A stretch of DNA of 64,000 bases from Thorsellia kenyensis (GCF_042432445.1 NZ_JBHLXE010000048.1:1-64000); one strand, 5' to 3'. Counted from the stretch's first letter, positions 27,377-37,210 are shown. A program made the numbers and translations. Notes: a model not told the origin generated them from the letters alone.

Positions 27377-29224
27377 GTGATTAATAAATATCCCTTATGG
27401 AAATATATCCTACTTATTATAGCTATCTTAGTCGGTATAATTTTTGCCTTACCTAATCTATATGGTGAAGATCCTGCCATTCAAATCAACGGGGCTAGGG
27501 GGACAGAAGTCTCTTTAGCTACTAGAGATAGAGTAGAAAATGTATTAAGAACAAAGGATATTACCTTTTCAAATATTAATCTGTCTAACGGATCAATCCT
27601 GATAAGATTCTTAGATCAAAAAGATCAGCTCTCTGCAAAAACTGCATTACTCGATGAACTCGGTAAAGACTACATAATAGCCCTTAATTTAGCCCCTGCA
27701 ACCCCAGCTTGGCTCAAAGCGATCAATGCAGAACCTTTAAAATTAGGATTAGATCTGCGTGGTGGTGTACATTTCCTAGTGGAAATCGACACAGATACAG
27801 TATTAGCTAAACTACAAGAACAAACAATAGATACAGTAAAATCAACACTTAGTGATAAAAAAATTGACCTAACTAAAATTCAAAAAGCAGAGGATTTCTC
27901 CACCGAGTTTCTTTTCGTTGATGTAGAGACTAAAGATAGAGCATTTGCTATTTTAAATACTTTAAGCCAAGAAATAACAGTTACTCCGCATAGTGACAAC
28001 TCAATCCTAGTCAGATCATCTGATATTAGACTAAATGAAGCCAAAAATAATGCGCTGACCCAAAACTTAACTATCATAAGAAATCGTGTCAACCAATTAG
28101 GTGTTGCAGAGCCAGTAGTCCAACGCCAAGGCAATGATAGAATTGTGATTGACTTACCAGGTATTCAAGATACAGCTAGAGCTAAAGAGATTCTTGGCGC
28201 TACTGCAACACTTGAATTTCGTTTAATTAATCAAAACGTATCTCAAGCTAACATCAGCCGTGGAAGAATTCCTGGGGATACCGAAATCAAATTTGATAAA
28301 AATAATACACCAATTGCAGTATTTAAAAAAGCAGCACTTACTGGCGATCATATCAACGATGCCACTTATGCTCCGGATGATAAAGGGCTACCTTCTGTAA
28401 GTATTTCTTTAGATAGTGCTGGTGGCGCTATCATGCAAAAGGTCTCACAACAAAACTTAAATAAGCCTATGGCGACACTTTTTGTAGAATACAGGGAAGG
28501 GGATAAGTTGGATGAAAATGGCCGACCTATTCTTGAAAAACATGAAGAAATTATTAATACGGCCAATATTGCAGGTATATTTGGTAGCCAATTTCAAATT
28601 ACAGGCCTTGATAATCCAGAAGAAGCTCGTCAACTCTCTATTTTACTTCGAGCTGGGGCACTTATTGCACCCATTCAAATCATTGAAGAAAGTACTGTAG
28701 GGCCTTCTCTTGGTGCACAAAATATAATTAAAGGTTTTCAAGCCTCTATCGGTGGATTTATTGCATCCGTGCTGTTCATGCTTATTTATTATCGTGGCTT
28801 TGGTTTAATTGCAAGTTTTGCTTTAACAGTCAACTTAATCATGATAATTGGTGTAATGTCTATGATCCCTGGGGCGACACTTACAATGCCAGGGATAGCT
28901 GGGATTGTGCTAACTGTGGCCATTGCGGTTGATGCTAATGTGCTTATCTATGAGCGAATAAAGGAAGAATTAAAAAATGGCCGCTCAGTTCAACAAGCTA
29001 TACACGAAGGATATAAAGGTGCATTTTCCACTATTTTGGACGCAAACTTGACCACTATCATTACAGCGATAATTCTATATGCTGTAGGCACAGGTTCTAT
29101 CAAAGGGTTTGCGATCACGACCACTATCGGTGTAGCAACCTCTATGGTCACTGCAATTGCAGGTACAAGAGCAATCGTTAATCTTAAATACGGCAACAAA
29201 CGTATCAATAAATTATCAATATAG
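27377..29224 (+). CDS. secD: Protein translocase subunit SecD
   Basis: SecD, with SecF, uses proton motive force to pull exported proteins through SecYEG. The 615 residues have an N-terminal helix (YILLIIAILVGIIFALPNLY), the large periplasmic P1 domain, the conserved LKLGLDLRGGVHF, and five C-terminal helices with GIVLTVAIAVDANVLIYERI. Start is a GTG at 27377 with AAGGA upstream, agreeing with E. coli SecD's N-terminus (NKYPLWKY). No insertions or breaks. Confidence 0.97.
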   Translation: MINKYPLWKYILLIIAILVGIIFALPNLYGEDPAIQINGARGTEVSLATRDRVENVLRTKDITFSNINLSNGSILIRFLDQKDQLSAKTALLDELGKDYIIALNLAPATPAWLKAINAEPLKLGLDLRGGVHFLVEIDTDTVLAKLQEQTIDTVKSTLSDKKIDLTKIQKAEDFSTEFLFVDVETKDRAFAILNTLSQEITVTPHSDNSILVRSSDIRLNEAKNNALTQNLTIIRNRVNQLGVAEPVVQRQGNDRIVIDLPGIQDTARAKEILGATATLEFRLINQNVSQANISRGRIPGDTEIKFDKNNTPIAVFKKAALTGDHINDATYAPDDKGLPSVSISLDSAGGAIMQKVSQQNLNKPMATLFVEYREGDKLDENGRPILEKHEEIINTANIAGIFGSQFQITGLDNPEEARQLSILLRAGALIAPIQIIEESTVGPSLGAQNIIKGFQASIGGFIASVLFMLIYYRGFGLIASFALTVNLIMIIGVMSMIPGATLTMPGIAGIVLTVAIAVDANVLIYERIKEELKNGRSVQQAIHEGYKGAFSTILDANLTTIITAIILYAVGTGSIKGFAITTTIGVATSMVTAIAGTRAIVNLKYGNKRINKLSI

Positions 29225-29254
29225 CCATTGAGGGCTATAAATTAGGAGTGAATT

Positions 29255-30226
29255 GTGTCTAGTGAATATACAGTAGAATCATTAAATAATGGCCGTAGAG
29301 TTTTTGATTTTATGCGTTGGTCTAAAACAGCTTATGCTTTATCTATTTTCCTGCTTATAGCTTCCATCGTAATTATTTATTTAAAAGGGTTTAACTTGGG
29401 GCTTGATTTTACAGGGGGATTAGTTGCGGAAATAAAATTTGAACAAGCTGCAGATCTTGATGAAATAAGAGATACCCTTTCAGCAAATGGTTTTAACCAA
29501 GCTGTTGTACAAAATTTTGGTAGTTTAGACACCATTTTATTACGTATCCCACCCATTGATGATCCATCAATAACCCAAACTATTGGTGAAGATTTAAAAA
29601 TATTGCTCAGTAAGAATATAAGTGGTAATCCAACGATTAATAGTCTCGATGTTTCAGGCCCTACTGTAGGTGCAGAACTCGCTGAAAGTGGAACAGTGGC
29701 ATTAATATCTGCGCTAGTAGCCATTTTGATTTATGTGGGGTTCCGTTTTGAATGGCGTCTTGCTCTAGGAGCTGTGCTATCTTTAGCACATGATGTAATT
29801 ATCACGTTAGGTATTTTATCTCTTTTTCAAATTGAAATTGATTTAACGATTATTGCTTCTTTAATGTCTGTCATTGGATATTCATTAAATGACAGTATCG
29901 TTATATCAGATAGAATTAGAGAAAATTTTAGAAAATTACGCATAGGTACTCCCTACGAAATTCTTAATGTATCGATTACACAGACTTTAGCAAGAACACT
30001 TGTTACTTCAGGAACCACATTAATGGTTGTTGCCATGATGTTTATTTTTGGTGGTGATATTTTAAGAGGATTTTCATCTGTAATGCTTATTGGGGTATCA
30101 CTTGGTACAATTTCTTCAATATATGTTGCTTGTGCAATTACTTTAAGCTTAGGAATTAAAAGAGAGCACATGCTAATTGCTAAAGTTGAAAAAGAAGGGG
30201 CTGATCAAGATATTATTACTCCTTAA
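29255..30226 (+). CDS. secF: Protein translocase subunit SecF
   Basis: SecF pairs with SecD. The 323 residues have the N-terminal helix near 25-45, FNLGLDFTGGLVAEI, and the transmembrane bundle with SLMSVIGYSLNDSIVISDRIREN. Start is GTG at 29255 with AGGAG six bases before. It follows secD by 30 bases. The 3' flank before the next, convergent gene carries a 15-bp perfect inverted repeat. Confidence 0.97.
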   Translation: MSSEYTVESLNNGRRVFDFMRWSKTAYALSIFLLIASIVIIYLKGFNLGLDFTGGLVAEIKFEQAADLDEIRDTLSANGFNQAVVQNFGSLDTILLRIPPIDDPSITQTIGEDLKILLSKNISGNPTINSLDVSGPTVGAELAESGTVALISALVAILIYVGFRFEWRLALGAVLSLAHDVIITLGILSLFQIEIDLTIIASLMSVIGYSLNDSIVISDRIRENFRKLRIGTPYEILNVSITQTLARTLVTSGTTLMVVAMMFIFGGDILRGFSSVMLIGVSLGTISSIYVACAITLSLGIKREHMLIAKVEKEGADQDIITP

Positions 30227-30313
30227 AAAGCATACATTTCTTCATGTATTTTATTTTTAATTAAATAATAACTACAAAAAAAGCCTATTTAAGCAGGATT
30301 ATGCATTCACTAT

Positions 30314-30348
30314 CCATAACACCTATTAAAATCTAATAGGTGTTATGG
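30314..30348. terminator. Inverted repeat between convergent secF and ast operon
   Basis: A perfect 15-bp stem (30314-30328 with 30334-30348) with a 5-base loop lies between two gene sets that face each other. It could act as a two-way terminator, though T-runs after the stem are weak on both strands. Confidence 0.6.
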
Positions 30349-30395
30349 CAAATAGGTCTGCAATAGATAAACATCACTATGAGATAAAATTGGTT

Positions 30396-30755
30396 TTATT
30401 TATATTTAGATTTAGTGGATGTATATCTATTAAGTAATTCTTCCGAGTACTGTCTAAACAGTACAGCTTCATCTAACAGTTCACACGCTTTAACCTTTAA
30501 TTGGTTAATATGCAGAGAAAAAACATGATCATCGGGCACAATAGTGACTTGTTTCATAGAATCAACAAGCTCTTGATTTTTTTCAGCTAATTTTTTATTT
30601 TCGATATCTTTTAATTCTACCATGCGCTTCAAATCTTGATGCTTATCTTCAATCAAGGCTTGGTATTGATTAAATAACAATATCACTTGATCAAAAGATG
30701 AATCTAAATCCAGTTGCCCATTATTACTATCTAAAGTATTATTATTTTCTTGCAT
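30396..30755 (-). CDS. Hypothetical coiled-coil protein at the end of the ast operon
   Basis: I do not recognise this 119-residue protein. It is hydrophilic, with a heptad-like helical middle (about residues 35-70, KHQDLKRMVELKDIENKKLAEK) and a second helical part near 85-110; there is no signal, membrane helix, cysteine or metal motif. It resembles small septal or DNA-bridging coiled coils only in style. AGGAT before the ATG is a good ribosome site. It lies 25 bases after astB on the same strand, exactly where E. coli has astE, but is far too short and lacks zinc-ligand motifs for succinylglutamate desuccinylase. Confidence 0.7.
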   Translation of the reverse strand: MQENNNTLDSNNGQLDLDSSFDQVILLFNQYQALIEDKHQDLKRMVELKDIENKKLAEKNQELVDSMKQVTIVPDDHVFSLHINQLKVKACELLDEAVLFRQYSEELLNRYTSTKSKYK

Positions 30756-30780
30756 AAAAAATCCTTATTCTAATCCGCCT

Positions 30781-32181
30781 CTAATACATTGCGTCTGGGG
30801 ACTGAAATTCATAAATATTTCCTAGATTTAATATCTTAGTTAACTCATCAAGTGCTCTATAATTTTCTTGAAGAAGAAGAGGATCTGCTAAATCGGCAAC
30901 CGTTAATCTGTCTCGATAATGAATATCAATCCATGTCTCTAATTTATTAAATAATTCCTCATCTAAGATAACACCTTGATTCATTGAGGTCAACTCCGCA
31001 TAGTTCATCGCAACACGTAGTCTTAAACATGCAGGCCCTCCCCCATTTTGCATACTTTCAGTTAAATTAAAGATCATCATTTCATCAATTAAGGAATTAC
31101 GTAAAATATGATTATGCAAAAAATCCCATACCCTTGGATTTTCTTCAACTTCGGATGGGACTATCAAAAGCATTTTTCCATTCGGTTTACTTAATAATTG
31201 ACTATTAAATAGATAAGTTTGAACACAATCATCTAGAGTCACCCACTCTTTAGGGGCAAGGATAGGATTAAATTCCACTTCAAAAGTGTTGAGTTTTCTT
31301 CTGATTTCTTCTATTACCAAATGGCTCTGTTCAAATGCTTGCTCGTGGTAAAATAAAACATTTTTATTGCTGACCGCTATAACATCGTTGTGAAATACAC
31401 CTGAATCTATAGCTAATCGATTTTGTTTAGCAAGAACAACATGCTTATCTTGCAATTGGTGCAAACGTATAATAGCTTCACAGGATTGCTTGGTTTGCCT
31501 TGCAGGAAAGCGTTTTGGTCCATTATCTAAATCATAACAATCAACACCATAAACAAAAAGTTCCACTCCCTCCTTACCGTAGTCTGCACTTAAACGATTA
31601 TGATTTGCAGCGCCTTCATCCCCAAACATTAGATTATGTGGTAAGACTCGATGATGTGCAAACCTTTGAGGATTGTTAAAAATTGCCTGGAGTACCCTGC
31701 TAGTAGTTTCATGTTCAAATGAACGATGAAATTTATTTTGCAGATTCGCAGGCGTTATATGCATTCTTCCATCACCAGTATCTGCAGAAGGAGAGATAGT
31801 TGCCGCATTTGCAACCCACATATTAGAGGCCGAAGCGAGCATAGAGAGCAACTCAGGTGCTGTATCTTTTGCCTTTTGTAAAACTTGTGTTTCTGTTCCT
31901 TCAAAGCCTAATTGCCTTAATCCAGGTATAAATGGCCGCTGTTGTGGGGGAAGTACCGCCTGCTTAAACCCTCTATCCATAAGAGACTTCATTTTATAAA
32001 GTCCTTGCTTAGCGGCAGCTTTAGGATTTGAAGCTTTAAACTGATGTTGCATTGAAGCTTTATTGCCGAATGCTAAACCCGCATAATGATGTGTTGAACC
32101 TACTAACCCATCGAAATTCACTTCCACACCTTGCTGAGCAAGAGGTAATAAAGAGTGATCACTTGACATATAAGGCCTCAT
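30781..32181 (-). CDS. astB: N-succinylarginine dihydrolase AstB
   Basis: AstB hydrolyses N2-succinylarginine to succinylornithine, CO2 and ammonia, step 2 of the arginine succinyltransferase pathway. Core motifs are EVNFDGLVGSTHHYAGL, FGDEGAANHNRL (active glutamate region), GVFHNDVIAVSN (histidine) and NGGGPACLRLRV (nucleophile cysteine), all intact. The 466 residues include about 18 extra at the N-terminus compared with E. coli; no inner ATG fits E. coli's start, so the extension may be real. Two bases separate it from astD. Confidence 0.96.
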   Translation of the reverse strand: MRPYMSSDHSLLPLAQQGVEVNFDGLVGSTHHYAGLAFGNKASMQHQFKASNPKAAAKQGLYKMKSLMDRGFKQAVLPPQQRPFIPGLRQLGFEGTETQVLQKAKDTAPELLSMLASASNMWVANAATISPSADTGDGRMHITPANLQNKFHRSFEHETTSRVLQAIFNNPQRFAHHRVLPHNLMFGDEGAANHNRLSADYGKEGVELFVYGVDCYDLDNGPKRFPARQTKQSCEAIIRLHQLQDKHVVLAKQNRLAIDSGVFHNDVIAVSNKNVLFYHEQAFEQSHLVIEEIRRKLNTFEVEFNPILAPKEWVTLDDCVQTYLFNSQLLSKPNGKMLLIVPSEVEENPRVWDFLHNHILRNSLIDEMMIFNLTESMQNGGGPACLRLRVAMNYAELTSMNQGVILDEELFNKLETWIDIHYRDRLTVADLADPLLLQENYRALDELTKILNLGNIYEFQSPDAMY

Positions 32182-32183
32182 TT

Positions 32184-33707
32184 TTAATCATCTTTTAATA
32201 TTAATCCAGAAGGTAAAACCTCAGGGCACTTGAGTAATTCACTCATCATACTTGCAACGGGATAGGCGCAATAATCAGCGGCATAATACGCACTAGGTCT
32301 ATGATTACCTGATTTACCTATGCCACCAAAAGGTGCCATGCTAGATGCACCCGTTAATGGCTTATTCCAATTAACGATACCTGCATTTATTTTATATTTA
32401 AATTCTTCAAATAACTCAGGTGATTTAGAAATTAAACCAGCTGCTAAACCAAATTGAGTATCATTAGCTATATCAATCGCTTCTTCAAATGAATCATATC
32501 TGTAGACTGTAACCAAAGGCCCAAAGTACTCTTCATCAGGTAAACGTAATCCGGTTGCATCTATCACACCTGGACTTAGCAATGCTTTAATTCTCGTTGA
32601 CTGCTTCATATTAAGTAAGGCTTTTGCCCCCAAGTGCTGCAATTTACTTTCTGTTCGTAATAATTTATCAGCAGTCACTGTATTTATGACTGTTCCCATA
32701 AAAGGAGAGGGATTATCATCCCATGCCCCCAAAGAAATTTCTCTGGTGGCAGAGATAAATTGAGTTAAAAAGTCATCACATTTGATACTATTTTTAACAA
32801 TAAGACGGCGTGCACATGTGCAGCGTTGTCCTGCAGAAATAAAAGAAGAAAATGTTGTCGTATATAAAGCAGCTTTTAATGAATCGAAATCGTCGATTAT
32901 CAAGGGATTATTACCCCCCATTTCAAGTGCAATCAGTTTATGCACATCGCCTGCTAATTGTTTATGGATAGATATGCCAGTTGAAGCACTCCCAGTAAAT
33001 AATACACCATTTATATCAGGATGATTAAGTAGCTGTTGCCCTGTTTCTCTTGCCCCATTGATTAAATGAACAACACCTTTATCCACGCCAGCTGCTAATA
33101 AAAGTCTCACTAATAAAGTGCCCGTTAAAGGGGTCAATTCACTCGGTTTAAAAAGGACACTATTCCCAGCAATTAATGCAGGTACGATATGACCATTGGG
33201 TAGATGTCCTGGAAAATTATAAGGACCTAAAACGACTAGAACTCCGTGTGGCTTATGCATTAAGGCTTGAAGATCTGCCCCGTTATTAGATGAATTAGTT
33301 GGCGTTCTTGCATGATAAGCATCAATTGAAATGTCTACTTTGCCAATCATGGCTTGGACTTCGGTCAAAGACTCCCAAAAAGGTTTACCAGTCTCTTTAG
33401 AAATAGATACTGCCAATTCATTTTTAAATTTCAGCAGCAGATTACTGTAATTTTTAAGCACGCTGACTCTATGCTCTATTCCTTTTAAATACCAGCCGAA
33501 ACCAGAATTTTTGGCAATTTGGACCGCTTCATTAACAAGTGCTTCATCTGCATAATTACCATCAAAAAGAGGAATATCATAAAAAGGATCTCTTTTAGTG
33601 AATATATCGCCCTTACCTTTGAGCCATTCACCATTTATTATATGGTTTTTGTCTATATCTAATCCATCGTGGATATGCTTTTCAATATTCTCAAAAGGAT
33701 TTAGCAT
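32184..33707 (-). CDS. astD: N-succinylglutamate 5-semialdehyde dehydrogenase AstD
   Basis: AstD oxidises succinylglutamate semialdehyde with NAD+, step 4 of the pathway. This aldehyde dehydrogenase of 507 residues has the catalytic cysteine in SAGQRCTCARRL, the glutamate in LEMGGNNPLI, the NAD-binding VLFTGSASTG, and the family's PHGVLVVLGPYNFPGHLPNG. AGGAG precedes the ATG. It is slightly longer than the E. coli enzyme at the N-terminus. It lies between astA and astB in the E. coli order. Confidence 0.96.
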   Translation of the reverse strand: MLNPFENIEKHIHDGLDIDKNHIINGEWLKGKGDIFTKRDPFYDIPLFDGNYADEALVNEAVQIAKNSGFGWYLKGIEHRVSVLKNYSNLLLKFKNELAVSISKETGKPFWESLTEVQAMIGKVDISIDAYHARTPTNSSNNGADLQALMHKPHGVLVVLGPYNFPGHLPNGHIVPALIAGNSVLFKPSELTPLTGTLLVRLLLAAGVDKGVVHLINGARETGQQLLNHPDINGVLFTGSASTGISIHKQLAGDVHKLIALEMGGNNPLIIDDFDSLKAALYTTTFSSFISAGQRCTCARRLIVKNSIKCDDFLTQFISATREISLGAWDDNPSPFMGTVINTVTADKLLRTESKLQHLGAKALLNMKQSTRIKALLSPGVIDATGLRLPDEEYFGPLVTVYRYDSFEEAIDIANDTQFGLAAGLISKSPELFEEFKYKINAGIVNWNKPLTGASSMAPFGGIGKSGNHRPSAYYAADYCAYPVASMMSELLKCPEVLPSGLILKDD

Positions 33708-33717
33708 AATATGGCTC

Positions 33718-34782
33718 CTAAGATAATTGTTTCATTCTGACTAAATGCCCTGATTTTAGATGAAGTGCTTTAATTACAGCTGGATGTAAATAGAGCCTAT
33801 TTTCTAAAATCTTAGCAAAGCACACTGTCACTTTATAAAGTTCGACCTCAATTTGTTCATTAGCAACTAGGCAAAGTATGGTGGAATGGATTTTATCAAA
33901 TTCAGCCTCTGAATTTTCATGATCATAAAGTGAAATGGTCTCATCGATATCCCAAACCATCAGCTGACTCTCTTTGATGGTTTTAACTTCATCAATTTGG
34001 GCTTCTAAGGCTGGACCACCGTCAAAAATGTCTATATGATTTTGAAATCTGAGCCCTTCCCTTTCTAACATTTTTCGTGCAGGTATTGTTTGTAGATGCA
34101 CTTCACCTATGCAATTTTTAACTTGTTGAGGCATTAGATCAACATATAAAGGATGTTTAGGCATTAACTCTGCAATAAACGCTTTTTGGCCTGTACCAGA
34201 AAGAAAGTCAACATCATCAAATTCCATAGAAAAAAAATGTTTACCTATATTCTCCCAGAAAGGAGATTGATTATTTTCATCACGGAATCCTCTTAATTCT
34301 GCAATAATAACGTCAGGAAAAAGTTCACGATTCGCGGCAATAAATAGGAGTCTTGATTTTGATAGCAATCTTCCTAGGGCACCTTTACGATAGTTAGGAG
34401 ACAGAAACAAAGTACATAATTCGCTATACCCTGTATGGTCATTACTAAGAACTAAGGTCGAAAGTGTTTGGTAGACATTTAAGGCTTTTGAAGCATGTAC
34501 TTCTTTTGTTACTCTATAACTATACCATGGCTCGCTGAGCCCAACAGCTACCTCTATCGCACAAACACCAACAACTTTGTTTAACGAAGTATCTTCCATC
34601 ACAAAAAGATAACCTTGTTCACTCAAAGGCAATTCTTTAGACCATGTTCTCAATGAGCGCATGACTCTGTTTGCAATAGTCTGTTCATCATTCGGCAGAG
34701 TGGTTAGTCCTCCCCCCGTAAACAAGGAAAGATCTAAAATATCTTGAACATCCTTTTCTATTGCTGGGCGCATAATAATCAT
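33718..34782 (-). CDS. astA: Arginine N-succinyltransferase AstA
   Basis: AstA transfers succinyl from succinyl-CoA to arginine, the entry step of the pathway. The 354 residues have an acyltransferase-like fold with conserved TGGGLTTLPND at residue about 22, LCTLFLSPNYRKGALGRLLSKSR at the CoA-binding region, and NHIDIFDGGPALEA. AAGGA is found before the ATG. It follows astC with 81 bases between. No missing residues are evident. Confidence 0.95.
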   Translation of the reverse strand: MIIMRPAIEKDVQDILDLSLFTGGGLTTLPNDEQTIANRVMRSLRTWSKELPLSEQGYLFVMEDTSLNKVVGVCAIEVAVGLSEPWYSYRVTKEVHASKALNVYQTLSTLVLSNDHTGYSELCTLFLSPNYRKGALGRLLSKSRLLFIAANRELFPDVIIAELRGFRDENNQSPFWENIGKHFFSMEFDDVDFLSGTGQKAFIAELMPKHPLYVDLMPQQVKNCIGEVHLQTIPARKMLEREGLRFQNHIDIFDGGPALEAQIDEVKTIKESQLMVWDIDETISLYDHENSEAEFDKIHSTILCLVANEQIEVELYKVTVCFAKILENRLYLHPAVIKALHLKSGHLVRMKQLS

Positions 34783-34863
34783 AAAAAATCCTTATTTGAG
34801 ATATTTATTATAGAGCTTATGTCATCATACTGAATTGATTTATCATATTTTAGCTTAGCATTA

Positions 34864-36126
34864 TTAGCCAAATTCTTTTAATTTAACAAACGCATTTTGC
34901 AATCTATCAAGGCCATCAATAATCAAATCATCAGGAATGATTAATGAAGGGGCAAAACGTAAGACATTTGGACCTGCCATTAATAACATAACACCTTCCT
35001 TATGTGCTGAGGCAATAATTTCCTTAGCATGGTTCTGATATTTCCCTTTAAGCTCAGCGCCTATTAGCATACCTTTTCCTCTTATACTATTAAATGCATC
35101 AAACTGATCATTAATTTTTTCTAGTTTCTCTCTAAAAATTTGATGTTTCAGATCCACATTATTTAATACTTCTGGCTGATTTATTAGGCTTAATACTTTA
35201 AGTGAAACAGAGGCAGCAAGAGGATTACCTCCATACGTAGTGCCATGTGTGCCTACAGTGAAATGCCTAGCAAATTTATCTGTCGTTAGCATAGCACCAA
35301 TAGGAAAACCACCACCCAAAGATTTTGCAGTTGTTAAGACATCGGGTAATACGCCATGATGCATATAAGCATAGAGTTTACCAGTCCTCCCGACTCCCGT
35401 CTGGACCTCATCAAAAATTAAAACTGCGTTATATTTATCGCACAATGATCTTAATCCTTGCAAAAATTCTGTTTGCGCTGGCAGCACTCCGCCCTCACCC
35501 TGAATAGGTTCTACAATCACGGCTGCTGTTTTTTCGGTTATTAATTGTTCTGCTGCAGATAAATCATTAAATGCTGAGTGGTGAATACCCGGAGGCAACG
35601 GTACAAAATCTTGAGAATATTTTGGCTGACCACCAGTTGAAACAGTGAACAAAGTTCTACCATGAAAAGAATTATTAAATGCTAAAATCTCATTTTTTCC
35701 AGATTCTGGACCGAAAATATCTAATGCATATTTTCTTGCCAATTTTAATGCCGCTTCATTAGCTTCTGCACCTGAGTTACAGAAAAATGCCTTATCCGCA
35801 AAGGTGTTATCTATGAGCATTTTTGCAAGTCTCAAAACTGGCTCATTAGTATAAGTATTTGCAAGATGCCATACTTTTTGAGCCTGTTCTATAATTGTTT
35901 TGACTAATTCAGGATGAGCATGCCCAAGAGCATTAACAGCAATCCCCCCTGCAAAATCAATATACTTATTGTTATTTTGATCAAAAACTAATGATCCCTG
36001 CCCATGTGTAATAATAAAATCTGCTGGACTATAAGTAGGGACAATCCATTGCTCAAAATCGTTTCTTGTAACATTCAATGTGGCGTAATTATTGTTGATT
36101 AAATAACTATCATTATCTGTAGCCAT
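34864..36126 (-). CDS. astC: Succinylornithine transaminase AstC (ArgD-like)
   Basis: AstC is a PLP aminotransferase converting succinylornithine to succinylglutamate semialdehyde; the same family includes ArgD (acetylornithine transaminase), and many bacteria use one protein for both. The 420 residues show FCNSGAEANEAALKLARKY, FDEVQTGVGRTGKLYAY and the PLP lysine in TTAKSLGGGFPIGAM. As the first gene of the ast operon it is called AstC by context. AAAGGAA precedes the ATG. Confidence 0.93.
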   Translation of the reverse strand: MATDNDSYLINNNYATLNVTRNDFEQWIVPTYSPADFIITHGQGSLVFDQNNNKYIDFAGGIAVNALGHAHPELVKTIIEQAQKVWHLANTYTNEPVLRLAKMLIDNTFADKAFFCNSGAEANEAALKLARKYALDIFGPESGKNEILAFNNSFHGRTLFTVSTGGQPKYSQDFVPLPPGIHHSAFNDLSAAEQLITEKTAAVIVEPIQGEGGVLPAQTEFLQGLRSLCDKYNAVLIFDEVQTGVGRTGKLYAYMHHGVLPDVLTTAKSLGGGFPIGAMLTTDKFARHFTVGTHGTTYGGNPLAASVSLKVLSLINQPEVLNNVDLKHQIFREKLEKINDQFDAFNSIRGKGMLIGAELKGKYQNHAKEIIASAHKEGVMLLMAGPNVLRFAPSLIIPDDLIIDGLDRLQNAFVKLKEFG

Positions 36127-36360
36127 AGTGGTTTCCTTTCTGTTAAATGTCTTAGAGAGTTAATATGCCTTGATTGCATAATACAACAAAGTGCTGAAAT
36201 GTGTTAATACTCTTGTTCTTAAATCTTAAAAAAATGCTTATCATGTAGCATTGATCATATAAAACAACTCAAATCCTAACTTCATTAATAGGCATTTCTT
36301 TATTATTTAAGTCTGAAAGTATTATTTCCCTTCTTTGAATGTTAACTTTCTAGTAGTCGA
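36127..36360. other. Upstream region of the ast operon
   Basis: This 234-base stretch must hold the ast promoter. TTGTTG and TATTAA, 18 bases apart on the minus strand near 36165-36195, could be a sigma-70 site. A sigma-54 (-24/-12) site and a good ArgR box were looked for, since these govern E. coli astC, and none was convincing. Confidence 0.35.
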
Positions 36361-36537
36361 TTAATGAATAATTTTGGCTCTGTTTGGTATGTCAAAAGCA
36401 TATTTATTTAGTCAACGTAAACTACCATCACTAAACATAGCAAAAACTTTTCTTGCATCTTGATAACTTAATGTAGGAACAATAACCCTAGATGGCAATT
36501 ATTAAATATGAATTAATTCAGCGTTGAAGAATTTAAT
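36361..36537 (-). pseudogene. Decayed fragment, possibly of a peroxiredoxin C-terminus
   Basis: One minus-strand frame runs from about 36537 to a stop at 36361 with protein-like content broken by three in-frame stops but no frameshift. Its core, RVIVPTLSYQDARKVFAMF, is like the segment before the C-terminus of 1-Cys-type peroxiredoxins, where VIVPxxSxxxAxKxF is usual. No start codon or catalytic region remains. The identification is by eye and is weak; the claim that this is broken coding sequence is somewhat stronger. Confidence 0.33.
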
Positions 36538-36679
36538 TTTATACAAAAAAACAAAACTCTAAATGTCTTATCATATTTCAACAAATTATTATGCAAAAAT
36601 GCAACTATGTAATAGATTTGAAATGGTTAATTTGTTAAAATTAATTCTTTATACATTTAATTTTATCAAGGAAACTAAT

Positions 36680-37003
36680 ATGTCAATTAAAGAAATTTTT
36701 GGGATAATTTTGCTTATAGTTATTATTGCTGCATTCGGTTATGGTATGTTTTATCTGGGCGTGAAGATCTATACAAAAAAAATAGCTTCATTATCTGATG
36801 AAAGGCTTATTAAGGCCTATAAAGGTAGTCGTCTTCTGATGAATATTGTTTTATCAGTTTTCTTTGCTGTTGTATTAGTCTTTGTTGCAAAAGCTTTAAT
36901 TGCTATAATTTTTGGCGTAGTACCTTTTGCTACAACTAAGGTAATGCATAAAAGATATGCGCAAGCAATCATAGATAGAGGGTTAGAACTACCTAAAGTT
37001 TAA
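36680..37003 (+). CDS. Small hypothetical membrane protein
   Basis: I do not recognise this protein. From the ATG at 36680, which has AAGGAA seven bases upstream, it has 107 residues with two membrane segments, about 6-26 (GIILLIVIIAAFGYGMFYL) and 50-75 (IVLSVFFAVVLVFVAKALIA), joined by a basic loop, and a short basic C-tail. The frame stays open upstream to 36563 but that part looks like leader. A rho-independent terminator follows directly, which supports a real, single-gene transcript. Confidence 0.65.
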   Translation: MSIKEIFGIILLIVIIAAFGYGMFYLGVKIYTKKIASLSDERLIKAYKGSRLLMNIVLSVFFAVVLVFVAKALIAIIFGVVPFATTKVMHKRYAQAIIDRGLELPKV

Positions 37004-37031
37004 TCAATATAAGTTGATTTAATTTGTAGTC

Positions 37032-37070
37032 GCATAGCCACTTAAACACTTTTAGTCGGCTATGCTTTTT
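37032..37070 (+). terminator. Rho-independent terminator after the small membrane protein
   Basis: Perfect 8-bp GC-containing stem (37032-37039 with 37058-37065), 18-base loop, followed by TTTTT at 37066-37070. It sits 28 bases past the stop at 37003. Confidence 0.8.
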
Positions 37071-37210
37071 ACACATTTTCTAATTTAGCTTTTAACAAAA
37101 AAGTGTATGATTTTATCCTTACAATCTTTTTTCCGGTCTTCAATTTAGCTAATATTTGTTGTCTTAGGTTCAAATTTTTAATAAACATGGCCAGACTATA
37201 CTTAATATTT

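Noticed and set aside
36127..36360. Sigma-54 promoter or ArgR box upstream of astC
   Set aside because: A CAGCAC...TGTA-like pair lacks the GG and GC dinucleotides, and the only TGAAT...ATTCA pair (near 36508) has the wrong spacing for an Arg box.
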